Source of the DNA: Maribacter aquivivus
GTDB taxonomy: Bacteria > Bacteroidota > Bacteroidia > Flavobacteriales > Flavobacteriaceae
Length of the DNA: 64,000 nt
NCBI RefSeq assembly: GCF_900142175.1
Contig: NZ_FQZX01000002.1
Coordinates: forward strand, 62,001 to 126,000
Direction of reading: 5' to 3'
In this document: piece by piece, positions 53,095-61,730 of the stretch
Layout: each line of letters opens with the position of its first letter
Position numbering within the stretch: the first letter of the stretch is position 1
The notes under the pieces: generated by a model
Database searches by the model: none
What the model was told of the DNA's origin: nothing
The model's input: the letters and a program-made list of their open reading frames with translations, nothing else
Program-made: the position numbers and the translations under genes

Positions 53095-55122
53095 ATGGAA
53101 AGCATAACGGTATTGTATATTATTCTTGCTGCAATTGTAGCATTGGGTATCGTTGTTTTTCAATACATATATAAGCAGAAGGCTAAAAGTAAAATTAATT
53201 TGCTTTTAGCCTTTTTGCGTTTTACAGGTATATTCGGGTTGTTGCTTTTACTAATCAATCCGCAGTTCTCACAAAAATTATACACCTTAGAGAAGCCTAA
53301 TTTGGTAATATTGGCTGATAATTCTACATCTATAGAAGAAAGTGCAGCGGAACTAAATGAAATACTATCTGAAATTAAGTCATCAGAAGATATAGCAGAT
53401 AGATTTAAAGTTGCCGATTATAGGTTTGGGACTGACCTACATATTTTTGATAGTCTTTCTTTTCAAGAAAAAAACACGAATATCTATAAGTCGCTATCGG
53501 CATTGGAAGATGTATATGCACGTGAACAGACGGTTACTATTCTATTATCTGATGGAAATCAAACTATTGGGCAAGATTATAGCTATTTTAAATCTGATGA
53601 AAATAATAGTATCTACACGGTAGTTTTAGGTGACACTACTAAGTACAAAGACATTTCGGTCGGTTCAATTCAAACTAATAAATACGCTTTTTTAAAGAAT
53701 AGATTTCCGTTTGAAACCTTTGTTTCATATCAAGGGAGTAGTGCTGTGTCGGCGACTGTATCTATTAAAATGAATTCAAAAGTTATTCATAAGGAGATTG
53801 TAAAATTAAATTCTCAGAATAATTACAAACCCATTTCTATTGAGGTTGAGGCGAATTCAGTGGGAATTAAAAATTTGGTCGTTGAAGTTTCTCAGTTGCC
53901 AGAAGAACGAAATATAAAAAATAACCGCAGAACTACAAGTATCGAAGTAATCGATGAGAAAACTAAGATTGCTTTAATTTCAGATATTCTGCACCCAGAT
54001 TTGGGGGCTCTTAAAAAAGCTATTGAAAGTAATGAGCAACGAGAAGTTTCAATTTTAAATTCTAATGTAGCAAATACTATTTTAGAGGATATTGACTTGT
54101 TTATATTTTATCAGCCTACAGCTAGATTCAAGAATTCTTTTGAATACGCCAAAAGTAAAAATGCAAATAGCTTTATCATAACCGGTACTCAAACAGATTA
54201 CTCATTTTTGAATAACGCCGATGTCCCTTTTGAAATTGAGAATGGTTATCCGCAGCAAGAAGTGTTCGGTTTATTAAATAATGCTTTTACAAAGTATGAT
54301 ATTTCAAAATTTGATGTAACTGATTTTCCACCTTTAATAAGTGATGCTGGTCCTATTCTTATTACTTCCCCATTTGAAGCTTTATTGGGCACTCAAATAA
54401 AAGGATTGAATATTCAGCAACCTTTGTTGTCGGTAATGGAGAAAAATACTCAGAAAAGCGCTTTGTTAATGGGAGAGAACCTATGGAAATGGAGAGTGCA
54501 GACGTTCAGAAATACAAATGAATTTGTCAATTTCGATGAGTTTATTGGTAATCTAATTCGGTATCTAACTAGCTCAAAGAACAAATCTAGACTAAATGTT
54601 GAATATGAAAAGGTATACGAGGGTAGTAGCAATACGGTGATAACGGCGACGTATTTCGATGAAGCGTTTTTATTCGACCCAAACGCAAAAGTGAAAATTA
54701 AAGTAACGAACACAGAATATAACAAGGTTCAAACGAATCCAATGGTTTTAAAGAATGGATATTTCGAAGCAGACTTATCTAATTTATTGGCTGGTTCTTA
54801 TGAATTTATTGTTTCGGTAGAAAATGAATCTAAATCAGAATCGGGAAGTTTTATTATTTCGGAATTTGATATGGAAAATCAGTTTGTATCAAGTGATAAT
54901 GTGAAAATGGAAAAATTAGCTATAAACTCTGGTGGAAAACAGTTTTATCCTTCTCAAATAGAACAGTTACTGCAGGATTTGAAAGAAAGTGATGCTTATG
55001 TGCCTACCGAGAAAAGCACTGAAAATATCGTATCTTTGATTGATTTCAGAATGCTTTTGGCAATTATAGTTTTTGCCTTTGCAGCAGAATGGTTTATCAG
55101 AAAATATAACGGATTAATTTAA
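53095..55122 (+). CDS. Membrane protein with von Willebrand factor A-like domain
   Basis: A 675-residue protein with two membrane helices at the N-terminus (about 5-24 and 36-55) and one at the C-terminus (about 648-665). Between them is a large periplasmic part whose first 140 residues look like a vWA domain: MIDAS-like Asp75-Asn-Ser77-Thr-Ser79 in VILADNSTS, followed by TVTILLSDGNQT. The rest is beta-rich (Ig-like). The pattern of N-terminal helices, vWA and C-terminal helix is reminiscent of BatA/B-like and large Bacteroidota proteins of unknown role. The SPFH protein gene follows 10 bases later, so they are cotranscribed. Confidence 0.7.
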   Translation: MESITVLYIILAAIVALGIVVFQYIYKQKAKSKINLLLAFLRFTGIFGLLLLLINPQFSQKLYTLEKPNLVILADNSTSIEESAAELNEILSEIKSSEDIADRFKVADYRFGTDLHIFDSLSFQEKNTNIYKSLSALEDVYAREQTVTILLSDGNQTIGQDYSYFKSDENNSIYTVVLGDTTKYKDISVGSIQTNKYAFLKNRFPFETFVSYQGSSAVSATVSIKMNSKVIHKEIVKLNSQNNYKPISIEVEANSVGIKNLVVEVSQLPEERNIKNNRRTTSIEVIDEKTKIALISDILHPDLGALKKAIESNEQREVSILNSNVANTILEDIDLFIFYQPTARFKNSFEYAKSKNANSFIITGTQTDYSFLNNADVPFEIENGYPQQEVFGLLNNAFTKYDISKFDVTDFPPLISDAGPILITSPFEALLGTQIKGLNIQQPLLSVMEKNTQKSALLMGENLWKWRVQTFRNTNEFVNFDEFIGNLIRYLTSSKNKSRLNVEYEKVYEGSSNTVITATYFDEAFLFDPNAKVKIKVTNTEYNKVQTNPMVLKNGYFEADLSNLLAGSYEFIVSVENESKSESGSFIISEFDMENQFVSSDNVKMEKLAINSGGKQFYPSQIEQLLQDLKESDAYVPTEKSTENIVSLIDFRMLLAIIVFAFAAEWFIRKYNGLI

Positions 55123-55132
55123 ATAGACATTA

Positions 55133-55945
55133 ATGGATAAGTTACCTAAGATTGCGTTACCCGCAATATTTATTTTTATTGTAGTAATTATTGCAATTTC
55201 AAAATCAACAGTTACAATAGACTCTGGTCAAGCAGGTGTTTTGTACAAAACTTTTGGCGGGGGTGTAGTGACTGATCAGCCTCCAATGGGCGAAGGATTT
55301 CATCTTGTAGCACCATGGAATAGGGTGACAGTGTATGAAGTAAGACAACAAGAAGTTCTTGAAAGTATGAATGTATTATCAAGTAATGGTTTGGATATTA
55401 AATTGGAAGCTTCTGCTTGGTTTGAACCTATTCGTAATGATTTAGGGAAATTACATCAAGAGAAGGGTACAGAATATATACAACGTGTATTATTGCCAAC
55501 CATACGATCTGCTGCACGTTCAGTAGTTGGGCGTTATACACCAGAACAATTGTATTCTAGCAAAAGAGATGCTATTCAACAAGAAATTTTTGATGAGACT
55601 CAAAAAATAGTATCTGGTCAGTACATTCAATTAAATGAAATATTGGTTAGGGATGTAACGTTACCGCCAACTATTAAAGATGCAATTGAAAGAAAATTAA
55701 AGCAGGAACAAGAGTCTTTAGAATATGAGTTTAGACTGGTTACTGCTAAGAAAGAGGCAGAAAAAGTAACTATTGAAGCGCAAGGTAAAGCAGATGCTAA
55801 CCGTATTTTGAGTGCTTCATTGAATGACCAAATTTTGAAAGATAAGGGTATAGATGCTACATTAAAATTAGCGGAATCACCAAATTCAAAAGTGGTTATC
55901 GTTGGTGGTAGCGATGGTCTTCCTTTAATTTTAGGGAATAACTAA
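55133..55945 (+). CDS. SPFH/prohibitin-family membrane protein
   Basis: A 270-residue protein: one N-terminal membrane helix (about 7-24), then an SPFH/band 7 domain (about 25-190; TIDSGQAGVLYKTFGGGV, GEGFHLVAPWNRVTVYEVRQQE, VVGRYTPEQLYSSKRDAIQQEI) and a coiled-coil tail (about 195-235; ERKLKQEQESLEYEFRLVTAKKEAEKVTIEAQGKADANRI in parts). This is the prohibitin (HflK/C-like) arrangement; such proteins form ring or cage assemblies that control membrane proteases. Cotranscribed with the vWA-like gene. The substrate is unknown. Confidence 0.9.
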   Translation: MDKLPKIALPAIFIFIVVIIAISKSTVTIDSGQAGVLYKTFGGGVVTDQPPMGEGFHLVAPWNRVTVYEVRQQEVLESMNVLSSNGLDIKLEASAWFEPIRNDLGKLHQEKGTEYIQRVLLPTIRSAARSVVGRYTPEQLYSSKRDAIQQEIFDETQKIVSGQYIQLNEILVRDVTLPPTIKDAIERKLKQEQESLEYEFRLVTAKKEAEKVTIEAQGKADANRILSASLNDQILKDKGIDATLKLAESPNSKVVIVGGSDGLPLILGNN

Positions 55946-55986
55946 AACACGTTGTTAATTATTTTTGTTTCATTTTAAACTTTTGT

Positions 55987-56017
55987 TTTGTGAAATGAAA
56001 AATACCTTTTACTTTTA
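55987..56017 (+). promoter_or_regulatory. Possible his operon promoter
   Basis: TTTG at 55987-55990 and TACTTTTA at 56010-56017 with a 19-base spacer approximate TTTG-N19-TAnnTTTG (last base A instead of G). The leader peptide ATG follows 8 bases later. Confidence 0.35.
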
Positions 56018-56024
56018 CAGTATC

Positions 56025-56069
56025 ATGAAAAACAGAACTACACATCATCATTTCCATATTCACGCTTAG
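56025..56069 (+). CDS. hisL: Histidine operon leader peptide
   Basis: A 14-codon frame MKNRTTHHHFHIHA, ATG 56025 to TAG 56067-56069, with five His in the last eight residues including three in a row. It is followed 38 bases later by a terminator hairpin and then by hisG. This is the arrangement of transcription attenuation: when charged tRNA-His is scarce the ribosome stalls in the His codons, an alternative RNA fold forms and the terminator does not. The alternative fold was not derived here. Too short to be found by ordinary gene calls. Confidence 0.85.
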   Translation: MKNRTTHHHFHIHA

Positions 56070-56107
56070 GCGAGGTAGGAATGTATTGTAGTAGAACAAC
56101 ATATTTT

Positions 56108-56137
56108 AAAACCCGTTTGAGCAATCAAACGGGTTTT
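56108..56137 (+). terminator. Attenuator hairpin of the his operon
   Basis: A perfect 13-bp stem (AAAACCCGTTTGA, 56108-56120, with 56125-56137) with GCAA loop and T tail, placed between the His-rich leader peptide and hisG and so read as a regulated (conditional) terminator. Confidence 0.85.
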
Positions 56138-56179
56138 GTATTTAAATCTCTTTTGGTTGCCAAGCATTAAATTAAGAAA

Positions 56180-57037
56180 ATGACTAAAATTAGAATTGCT
56201 ATTCAGAAATCGGGAAGACTTAATGAGGAATCCCTTCAAATTTTAAAAGACTGCGGTATTTCCATAGATAATGGTAAGGATCAGTTAAAGGCTTCTTCAA
56301 GAAATTTTCCAATGGAAGTTTTCTATTTAAGAAATGGAGACATCCCTCAATATTTAAGAGACGGAGTGGTAGATATTGCTATCATTGGTGAAAACGTATT
56401 GATTGAAAAAGGAGAAGATATTTCAGTTGCCGAGAAATTAGGCTTTTCAAAATGTAAAGTATCCTTAGCGGTGCCAAAGTCTGTTAAGTATAATTCGGTA
56501 AAGGATTTTGAAGGCAAACGTATTGCAACATCCTACCCAAATACAGTATTAAACTATTTGAAAGAAAAAGGTGTAAAAGCCGATTTACATATTATTAGTG
56601 GTTCTGTGGAAATTGCACCTAATATTGGGCTCGCCGATGCTATTTGTGATATCGTTTCTAGTGGGAGTACATTGTTCAAAAACAACTTGAAAGAGGTTGA
56701 AGTAATGTTGAAAAGTGAAGCTGTTTTGGCAGTATCACCAAAGATAAATGAAGAGAGAAAAGAACTTCTTGAAAAGCTACAGTTTAGAATTCAGTCTGTT
56801 TTAAGAGCTAGAGGTTCTAAGTATGTGTTGCTTAATGCACCAAACGATAAATTAGACGGAATTCTAAAACTTTTACCAGGTATGAGAAGTCCTACAGTAT
56901 TGCCATTGGCAGATGAAGGTTGGAGCTCGGTACACACTGTAATCAATAAAGATAAATTCTGGGAAGTAATTGATGAATTGAAGAAAGCCGGAGCAGAAGG
57001 CATTCTTGTTTGCCCAATTGAGAAAATGGTATTGTAA
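56180..57037 (+). CDS. hisG: ATP phosphoribosyltransferase
   Basis: First enzyme of histidine synthesis: joins ATP and PRPP. A 285-residue long form with its own C-terminal regulatory (ACT-like) domain (about 210-285, TVLPLADEGWSSVHTVINKDKFWEVIDELKKAGAEGILVCPIEKMVL in parts), so HisZ is not needed. Catalytic half begins KIRIAIQKSGRLNEESLQIL, with PRPP loop DAICDIVSSGSTL. Feedback control by histidine is expected for this form. The first gene after the attenuator. Confidence 0.97.
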   Translation: MTKIRIAIQKSGRLNEESLQILKDCGISIDNGKDQLKASSRNFPMEVFYLRNGDIPQYLRDGVVDIAIIGENVLIEKGEDISVAEKLGFSKCKVSLAVPKSVKYNSVKDFEGKRIATSYPNTVLNYLKEKGVKADLHIISGSVEIAPNIGLADAICDIVSSGSTLFKNNLKEVEVMLKSEAVLAVSPKINEERKELLEKLQFRIQSVLRARGSKYVLLNAPNDKLDGILKLLPGMRSPTVLPLADEGWSSVHTVINKDKFWEVIDELKKAGAEGILVCPIEKMVL

Positions 57038-57046
57038 TTAAGCTTT

Positions 57047-57124
57047 TAGCTATTAGCCTTTCGCTATTAGCTATTGTAAATGATTATTTTTTGCCTAGAG
57101 CAAACAGCTTAAGGCTAATAGCTA
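57047..57124. repeat. Inverted repeat TAGCTATTAGCCTT / AAGGCTAATAGCTA in the hisG-hisD gap
   Basis: 14-bp perfect arms (57047-57060 and 57111-57124) with a 50-base loop that contains another TAGCTATT copy (CGCTATTAGCTATT, about 57062-57075). No T run follows, so it is not a usual terminator. It nearly fills the 96-base gap. Confidence 0.6.
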
Positions 57125-57133
57125 GTTAAAGAA

Positions 57134-58417
57134 ATGAACAAAATATATAATCCTAAAAGGCAAGATTGGAAAGACGTTCTTATGCGCCCCACCCAAACTG
57201 TTGCCGATATTGAAGGATTGGTCAATACTATTTTTGAGGAAGTTAAGCTTGGTGGCGATACTATCTTAAAAAAGTATACCAATCAATTTGACAAGGTTAA
57301 CTTGGATAATCTTTTAGTTTCAGAAGATGAAATTAAGGAAGCCAAAGAATTGGTTTCAGAAGATTTGAAAGCTGCTATTCAATTAGCGAAATCAAATATA
57401 GAAGTATTTCATATCGCTCAGAAAACGGGTCGTGTTGAAGTGGAAACGACTACTGGTGTATCTTGCTGGCAAGAAAAAAGACCAATCCAAAAAGTGGGAT
57501 TGTATATTCCTGGGGGAACGGCTCCTTTGTTTTCTACTATTTTAATGTTAGCAGTACCTGCAGCTATTGCCGGTTGTAATGAAATTGTACTTTGTTCTCC
57601 ACCTGATAAAGAAGGGAAACTAAATCCTGCTATTTTGTATACGGCGGATTTATGCGGAGTAACAAAAATTGTAAAAGTAGGGGGAATTCAGGCAATCGCT
57701 GGGATGACTTTTGGTACAGAAACCATACCGCAAGTGTATAAAGTTTTTGGACCAGGAAATCAATATGTAACCGTAGCAAAACAAATTGCAACAAAACATG
57801 GCGTTGCAATTGATATGCCAGCAGGACCGTCAGAATTATTGGTTGTTGCTGATGATTCTGCAAATGCTGCTTTCGTAGCATCAGATTTATTAAGTCAGGC
57901 AGAACATGGTGTTGATAGTCAAGTAATTTTGGTTTCTACGTCTAAAGAAATGATTGATTCGGTGGAGAAGGAAGTAGCTCTACAATTAGAAGATTTACCA
58001 CGTAAAGAAATCGCAAGGCATGCAATTGCAAATAGTAAATTGATTTACGTTGATAATGATCAAGATGCTATTGATTTGATAAATGAATACGGACCAGAGC
58101 ATTACATCGTTTGTGTAGAAAATGAAGATTTTTATATAGACAATACACAGAATGCAGGTTCTGTTTTTATTGGTAATTATACTCCTGAGAGTGCTGGTGA
58201 TTATGCCTCTGGCACAAATCATACCTTACCAACAAATGGATATGCTAAGCAGTATAGTGGTGTAAACCTTGATAGTTTTATGAAGAGTATGACTTTTCAG
58301 AAAATTACAAAAGAGGGTATTCAAACAATTGGTAGTGCTATTGAACTGATGGCAGAAGCAGAAGGGTTAGAAGCTCATAAAAATGCAGTTACTTTAAGAT
58401 TAAATAGTTTAAAATAA
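57134..58417 (+). CDS. hisD: Histidinol dehydrogenase
   Basis: Final enzyme of the histidine pathway: two-step NAD-dependent oxidation of histidinol to histidine with zinc. A 427-residue protein with GLYIPGGTAPLFSTILMLAVPA, VFGPGNQYVTVAKQ, GPSELLVVADDSAN, DLLSQAEHGVDSQ (Gln/His active-site ligands) and TPESAGDYASGTNHTLPT. Full length. Ends 43 bases before the hisC ATG. Confidence 0.97.
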   Translation: MNKIYNPKRQDWKDVLMRPTQTVADIEGLVNTIFEEVKLGGDTILKKYTNQFDKVNLDNLLVSEDEIKEAKELVSEDLKAAIQLAKSNIEVFHIAQKTGRVEVETTTGVSCWQEKRPIQKVGLYIPGGTAPLFSTILMLAVPAAIAGCNEIVLCSPPDKEGKLNPAILYTADLCGVTKIVKVGGIQAIAGMTFGTETIPQVYKVFGPGNQYVTVAKQIATKHGVAIDMPAGPSELLVVADDSANAAFVASDLLSQAEHGVDSQVILVSTSKEMIDSVEKEVALQLEDLPRKEIARHAIANSKLIYVDNDQDAIDLINEYGPEHYIVCVENEDFYIDNTQNAGSVFIGNYTPESAGDYASGTNHTLPTNGYAKQYSGVNLDSFMKSMTFQKITKEGIQTIGSAIELMAEAEGLEAHKNAVTLRLNSLK

Positions 58418-58418
58418 T

Positions 58419-58442
58419 GTCATTTTGGCTACGCTCAATGAC
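58419..58442. repeat. Short inverted repeat (GTCATT...AATGAC) before hisC
   Basis: GTCATTTTGG (from 58419) and CGCTCAATGAC (to 58442) form a 6-bp end-matched inverted repeat containing GGCTACGCTCAATGAC, a string I associate with dispersed small repeats of flavobacterial genomes. It lies in the hisD-hisC gap and overlaps the in-frame sequence upstream of the chosen hisC start. Confidence 0.35.
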
Positions 58443-58460
58443 CAACACCATATTGAACTA

Positions 58461-59501
58461 ATGAGTTTCAATTTAGATAACATAATACGAGAAAATGTAA
58501 AGGGCTTGAGTCCTTATTCTTCGGCACGTGACGAATATGTTTCCGATGGTTCTACCATGGTTTTCTTAGATGCGAATGAGAATCCGTTTGAAAACGGAGT
58601 CAATCGGTATCCTGATCCTCAACAAAGAGGCTTAAAAGCAATATTGGCAGAACAAAAAGGAATAAAGGAAGAAAATATTCTTTTAGGTAATGGTAGCGAT
58701 GAAGTTTTAGATTTGTTGTTTAGAGCTTTCTGTGAACCTAAACAAGATAATGTCATTACTCTGCCACCAACATACGGAATGTACAAGGTGCTTTCAGGTA
58801 TCAATCTAGTAGAAAATAGAGAAGTCTTATTAACTGATGATTTTCAGCCTAATGTTTCTGAAATTAAAAAGGCTATTGATGAACATACTAAACTGTTATT
58901 CATTTGTTCTCCTAACAATCCCACAGGAAATAGTTTTTCAACAAATAGTATTGAGGAACTTTTAAATTCTTTTAACGGACTTGTAGTTATCGATGAAGCA
59001 TATATAGATTTTTCATCCGAAGAAAGCTGGACATCAAAGCTTAATGATTATCCGAATCTAATTATAACTCAAACATTATCAAAGGCGTATGGTATGGCAG
59101 GTATTAGATTGGGTATTTGCATTGCATCTGCAGAAATTATTGCTGTAGTAAACAAAATTAAACCGCCGTATAACGTAAATCAATTAACACAAGAGAAAGC
59201 AACTACTCGTGTGTTAGATATAAATTCAGTTAAGAATGAGGTTAATGAGATTTTAGCTGAAAGGGCAAAATTAGAGGAGGCTTTAACAACAGTTTCATTT
59301 GTTGAAAAAATTTACCCTACCAATGCAAACTTTATTTTGGCAAAGGTAGATGATGCTACGCTTAGATATAATCAATTATTAGCTAAAGGGGTTGTTGTTA
59401 GAAATCGTACCACACAACCGTTATGTGAGAATACCCTACGTTTTACTGTAGGTAGTGCTGTAGAGAATAAAACACTTGCTGAGGCGTTAAAAATGATATA
59501 A
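58461..59501 (+). CDS. hisC: Histidinol-phosphate aminotransferase
   Basis: Start chosen at ATG 58461 (MSFNLDNIIRENV, 346 residues), which gives the usual length; the frame is open from TTG 58425. PLP enzyme, class II aminotransferase fold: ILLGNGSDEVLDLLFRAF, SPNNPTGNSF, VIDEAYIDFS, the PLP lysine in TLSKAYGMAGIRLG, and RTTQPLCENTLRFTVG. Converts imidazole-acetol phosphate and glutamate to histidinol phosphate. Full length. Confidence 0.95.
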   Translation: MSFNLDNIIRENVKGLSPYSSARDEYVSDGSTMVFLDANENPFENGVNRYPDPQQRGLKAILAEQKGIKEENILLGNGSDEVLDLLFRAFCEPKQDNVITLPPTYGMYKVLSGINLVENREVLLTDDFQPNVSEIKKAIDEHTKLLFICSPNNPTGNSFSTNSIEELLNSFNGLVVIDEAYIDFSSEESWTSKLNDYPNLIITQTLSKAYGMAGIRLGICIASAEIIAVVNKIKPPYNVNQLTQEKATTRVLDINSVKNEVNEILAERAKLEEALTTVSFVEKIYPTNANFILAKVDDATLRYNQLLAKGVVVRNRTTQPLCENTLRFTVGSAVENKTLAEALKMI

Positions 59502-59518
59502 CCTTTAAACCAAAACCA

Positions 59519-60484
59519 ATGAAAAGCAAGTTCATTTATTTTATTGCCTTATTAATAACAGTTTGTGTAGCTCATGCTCAAGATATTGAAAGACTAGAAT
59601 TTATAGCTGACAGTCTCAATTTAAGTGATGAAGAAACGGAAGATCTTATAAGTTTTAAACTGTATTCAGATAGTCTAGAAAACACCTTTACCTATATTTA
59701 TGATAGGTCTATGCTTAATGGTGATGTTGCGAAAATTATGGTACCAGAAGGCTATAAATTTTTAGATAGTGAACAAGCACAACGAGTGCTTTCAGATATT
59801 TGGGGAAACCCAAGAGATGAGTCCGTTATGGGTCTTTTATTGAAAGAAGATGAATCTCCGGTAGAGACAACTTACGCCATTGAAATATCGTATTCAGAAG
59901 ATGGATATATTGAAGATGATGATGCACAAGACATGGATTATGATGACTTGCTAAGTGAAATGCAAGATGATGTCAAAGAAGCAAATCCACAAAGAACTAG
60001 TATGGGATACCCAACTGTAGATTTAATAGGCTGGGCAACAAAACCTTATTATGATTCAGAAAATAAAAAATTATACTGGGCTAAAGAGCTGCTTTTTGAA
60101 GAGGAAGAAACCAGTACTTTAAATTATAATATTAGAGTTTTAGGTCGTAAGGGCTATATGAATTTAAATGTTATTGGTGACATAGATACTTTAGAAGATG
60201 TTGAGAATAACTTAGATCCAATTTTAGGTAGTGTATCATTTAATACAGGGTATAAGTATTCTGAATTTAACCCTGATTTTGATGATGTAGCAGCTTATGG
60301 AATTGGTGGTTTAATAGCAGGTAAAATTTTGGCTAAAGCTGGATTCTTTGCCTTAATACTTAAATTTTGGAAGTTCATAGCAATAGGCGGAGTAGCATTA
60401 TTTGCAGGAGCAAAGAAATTCTTTTTTGGGTCTAAAGAACAGACTGCCATTGAAGTACGTAAAGACGACTCTGATATTTCTTAG
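59519..60484 (+). CDS. DUF2167 membrane-associated protein inserted in the his operon
   Basis: A 321-residue protein with an N-terminal signal peptide (about 1-21, KSKFIYFIALLITVCVAHAQ) and a C-terminal membrane anchor (about 262-301, IGGLIAGKILAKAGFFALILKFWKFIAIGGVALFAG). The middle carries DUF2167 blocks: KIMVPEGYKFLDSEQAQRVLSDIWGNPRDESVMGLLL and WATKPYYDSENKKLYWAKEL. This domain has no known activity. It lies 17 bases after hisC and 25 before hisB, so it is cotranscribed with his genes although not a pathway enzyme. Confidence 0.85.
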   Translation: MKSKFIYFIALLITVCVAHAQDIERLEFIADSLNLSDEETEDLISFKLYSDSLENTFTYIYDRSMLNGDVAKIMVPEGYKFLDSEQAQRVLSDIWGNPRDESVMGLLLKEDESPVETTYAIEISYSEDGYIEDDDAQDMDYDDLLSEMQDDVKEANPQRTSMGYPTVDLIGWATKPYYDSENKKLYWAKELLFEEEETSTLNYNIRVLGRKGYMNLNVIGDIDTLEDVENNLDPILGSVSFNTGYKYSEFNPDFDDVAAYGIGGLIAGKILAKAGFFALILKFWKFIAIGGVALFAGAKKFFFGSKEQTAIEVRKDDSDIS

Positions 60485-60509
60485 AGAACAATATTATATG
60501 TAAAAAAGT

Positions 60510-61646
60510 ATGAAAAAAAGAGTACTATTTATAGACCGTGACGGAACTATAATTAAAGAAACGGTAGATGAGCAGATAGATGCTTTTGAGAAAATGATTT
60601 TCTATCCTAAGTCTTTCACTTTCCTTGGTAAAATTGCCAAAGAGCTAGATTATGAGTTGGTTATGATTACTAATCAAGATGGGTTGGGTACTGATGTATT
60701 TCCAGAAGATACCTTTTGGCCTGTACATAATTTCATATTAAAGTCTTTTGTTAATGAAGGTGTTGTTTTTGACAAAGTGTTCTTAGATCGAACTTTTCCG
60801 CATGAGAATGCAGCAACTAGAAAACCTGGTACCGGCTTATTAACCGAGTATTTTTCTGATGAATATGATTTAGAAAATTCTTATGTAATAGGTGATCGAT
60901 TAACAGATATGGAATTGGCTAAGAACTTAGGTTCTAAAGGTATTTTCATTAATGATGAGACTAATTTGGGTACAGGTGAGATTACTGTAAAACGGGATGA
61001 ATTAGATAGTCACATCGCGATTGAAAGTAATGATTGGGAGAAGATTTATGAGTTCTTAAAATTGAATGACAGAACTGCTGAAATTCATAGAAAAACCAAT
61101 GAAACCGATATTGCCATCAAATTAAATTTAGATGGTACCGGTAAGAGTGATATTAAAACTGGGTTGGCTTTCTTTGACCATATGTTAGACCAATTGGCGC
61201 GTCATGGGCAAATGGATTTAATGATAAAGGTTAATGGTGATTTGGAAGTTGATGAACACCATACAATAGAGGATACAGGTATTGCTCTTGGTGAGGTATT
61301 TCATATGGCTTTAGGAAATAAACTAGGTATTGAACGATACGGTTTCTGTTTACCAATGGATGATTGTTTAGCGCAATCTGCCATTGATTTCGGAGGCAGA
61401 AATTGGCTAGTATGGGATGCAGACTTTAATCGTGAAATGGTAGGGGATATGCCAACTGAAATGTTTTATCATTTCTTTAAATCATTCACTGATGGCGCCA
61501 AAGCAAATTTGAACATAAAAGCAGAAGGCACCAATGAACATCATAAGATTGAAGCTATTTTTAAGGCTTTTGCAAAGAGCATAAAAATGTCTGTTAAAAG
61601 AGACGTTGAAAAAATGGTGTTGCCAAGTACGAAAGGAGTTCTTTAA
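60510..61646 (+). CDS. hisB: Bifunctional histidinol-phosphatase / imidazoleglycerol-phosphate dehydratase
   Basis: A 378-residue fused enzyme. N-terminal HAD phosphatase (about 1-165: [47 protein letters not shown]) and C-terminal imidazoleglycerol-phosphate dehydratase (about 180-378: [62 protein letters not shown] with metal-binding His). Steps 6 and 8 of the pathway. Full length. Confidence 0.97.
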   Translation: MKKRVLFIDRDGTIIKETVDEQIDAFEKMIFYPKSFTFLGKIAKELDYELVMITNQDGLGTDVFPEDTFWPVHNFILKSFVNEGVVFDKVFLDRTFPHENAATRKPGTGLLTEYFSDEYDLENSYVIGDRLTDMELAKNLGSKGIFINDETNLGTGEITVKRDELDSHIAIESNDWEKIYEFLKLNDRTAEIHRKTNETDIAIKLNLDGTGKSDIKTGLAFFDHMLDQLARHGQMDLMIKVNGDLEVDEHHTIEDTGIALGEVFHMALGNKLGIERYGFCLPMDDCLAQSAIDFGGRNWLVWDADFNREMVGDMPTEMFYHFFKSFTDGAKANLNIKAEGTNEHHKIEAIFKAFAKSIKMSVKRDVEKMVLPSTKGVL

Positions 61647-61648
61647 AT

Positions 61649-61723
61649 AGTACAAAGTATTGAGTACAAAGTATTAAGTCTTTATGATATTTACTTTGTA
61701 CTTCATACTAACTACTTAATACT
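61649..61723. repeat. Self-complementary repeat in the hisB-hisH gap (AGTACAAAGTATT)
   Basis: AGTACAAAGTATTGAG (61649-61664) and AGTACAAAGTATTAAGT (61663-61679) are tandem copies; TACTTTGTACT (61692-61702) and ACTTAATACT (61714-61723) are their inverted partners. Same 17-mer recurs at 63984-64000. Confidence 0.7.
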
Positions 61724-61730
61724 AGTTTTA

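Noticed and set aside
57047..57124. Terminator between hisG and hisD
   Set aside because: The stem has no T run on either side and a 50-base loop; the operon presumably continues.
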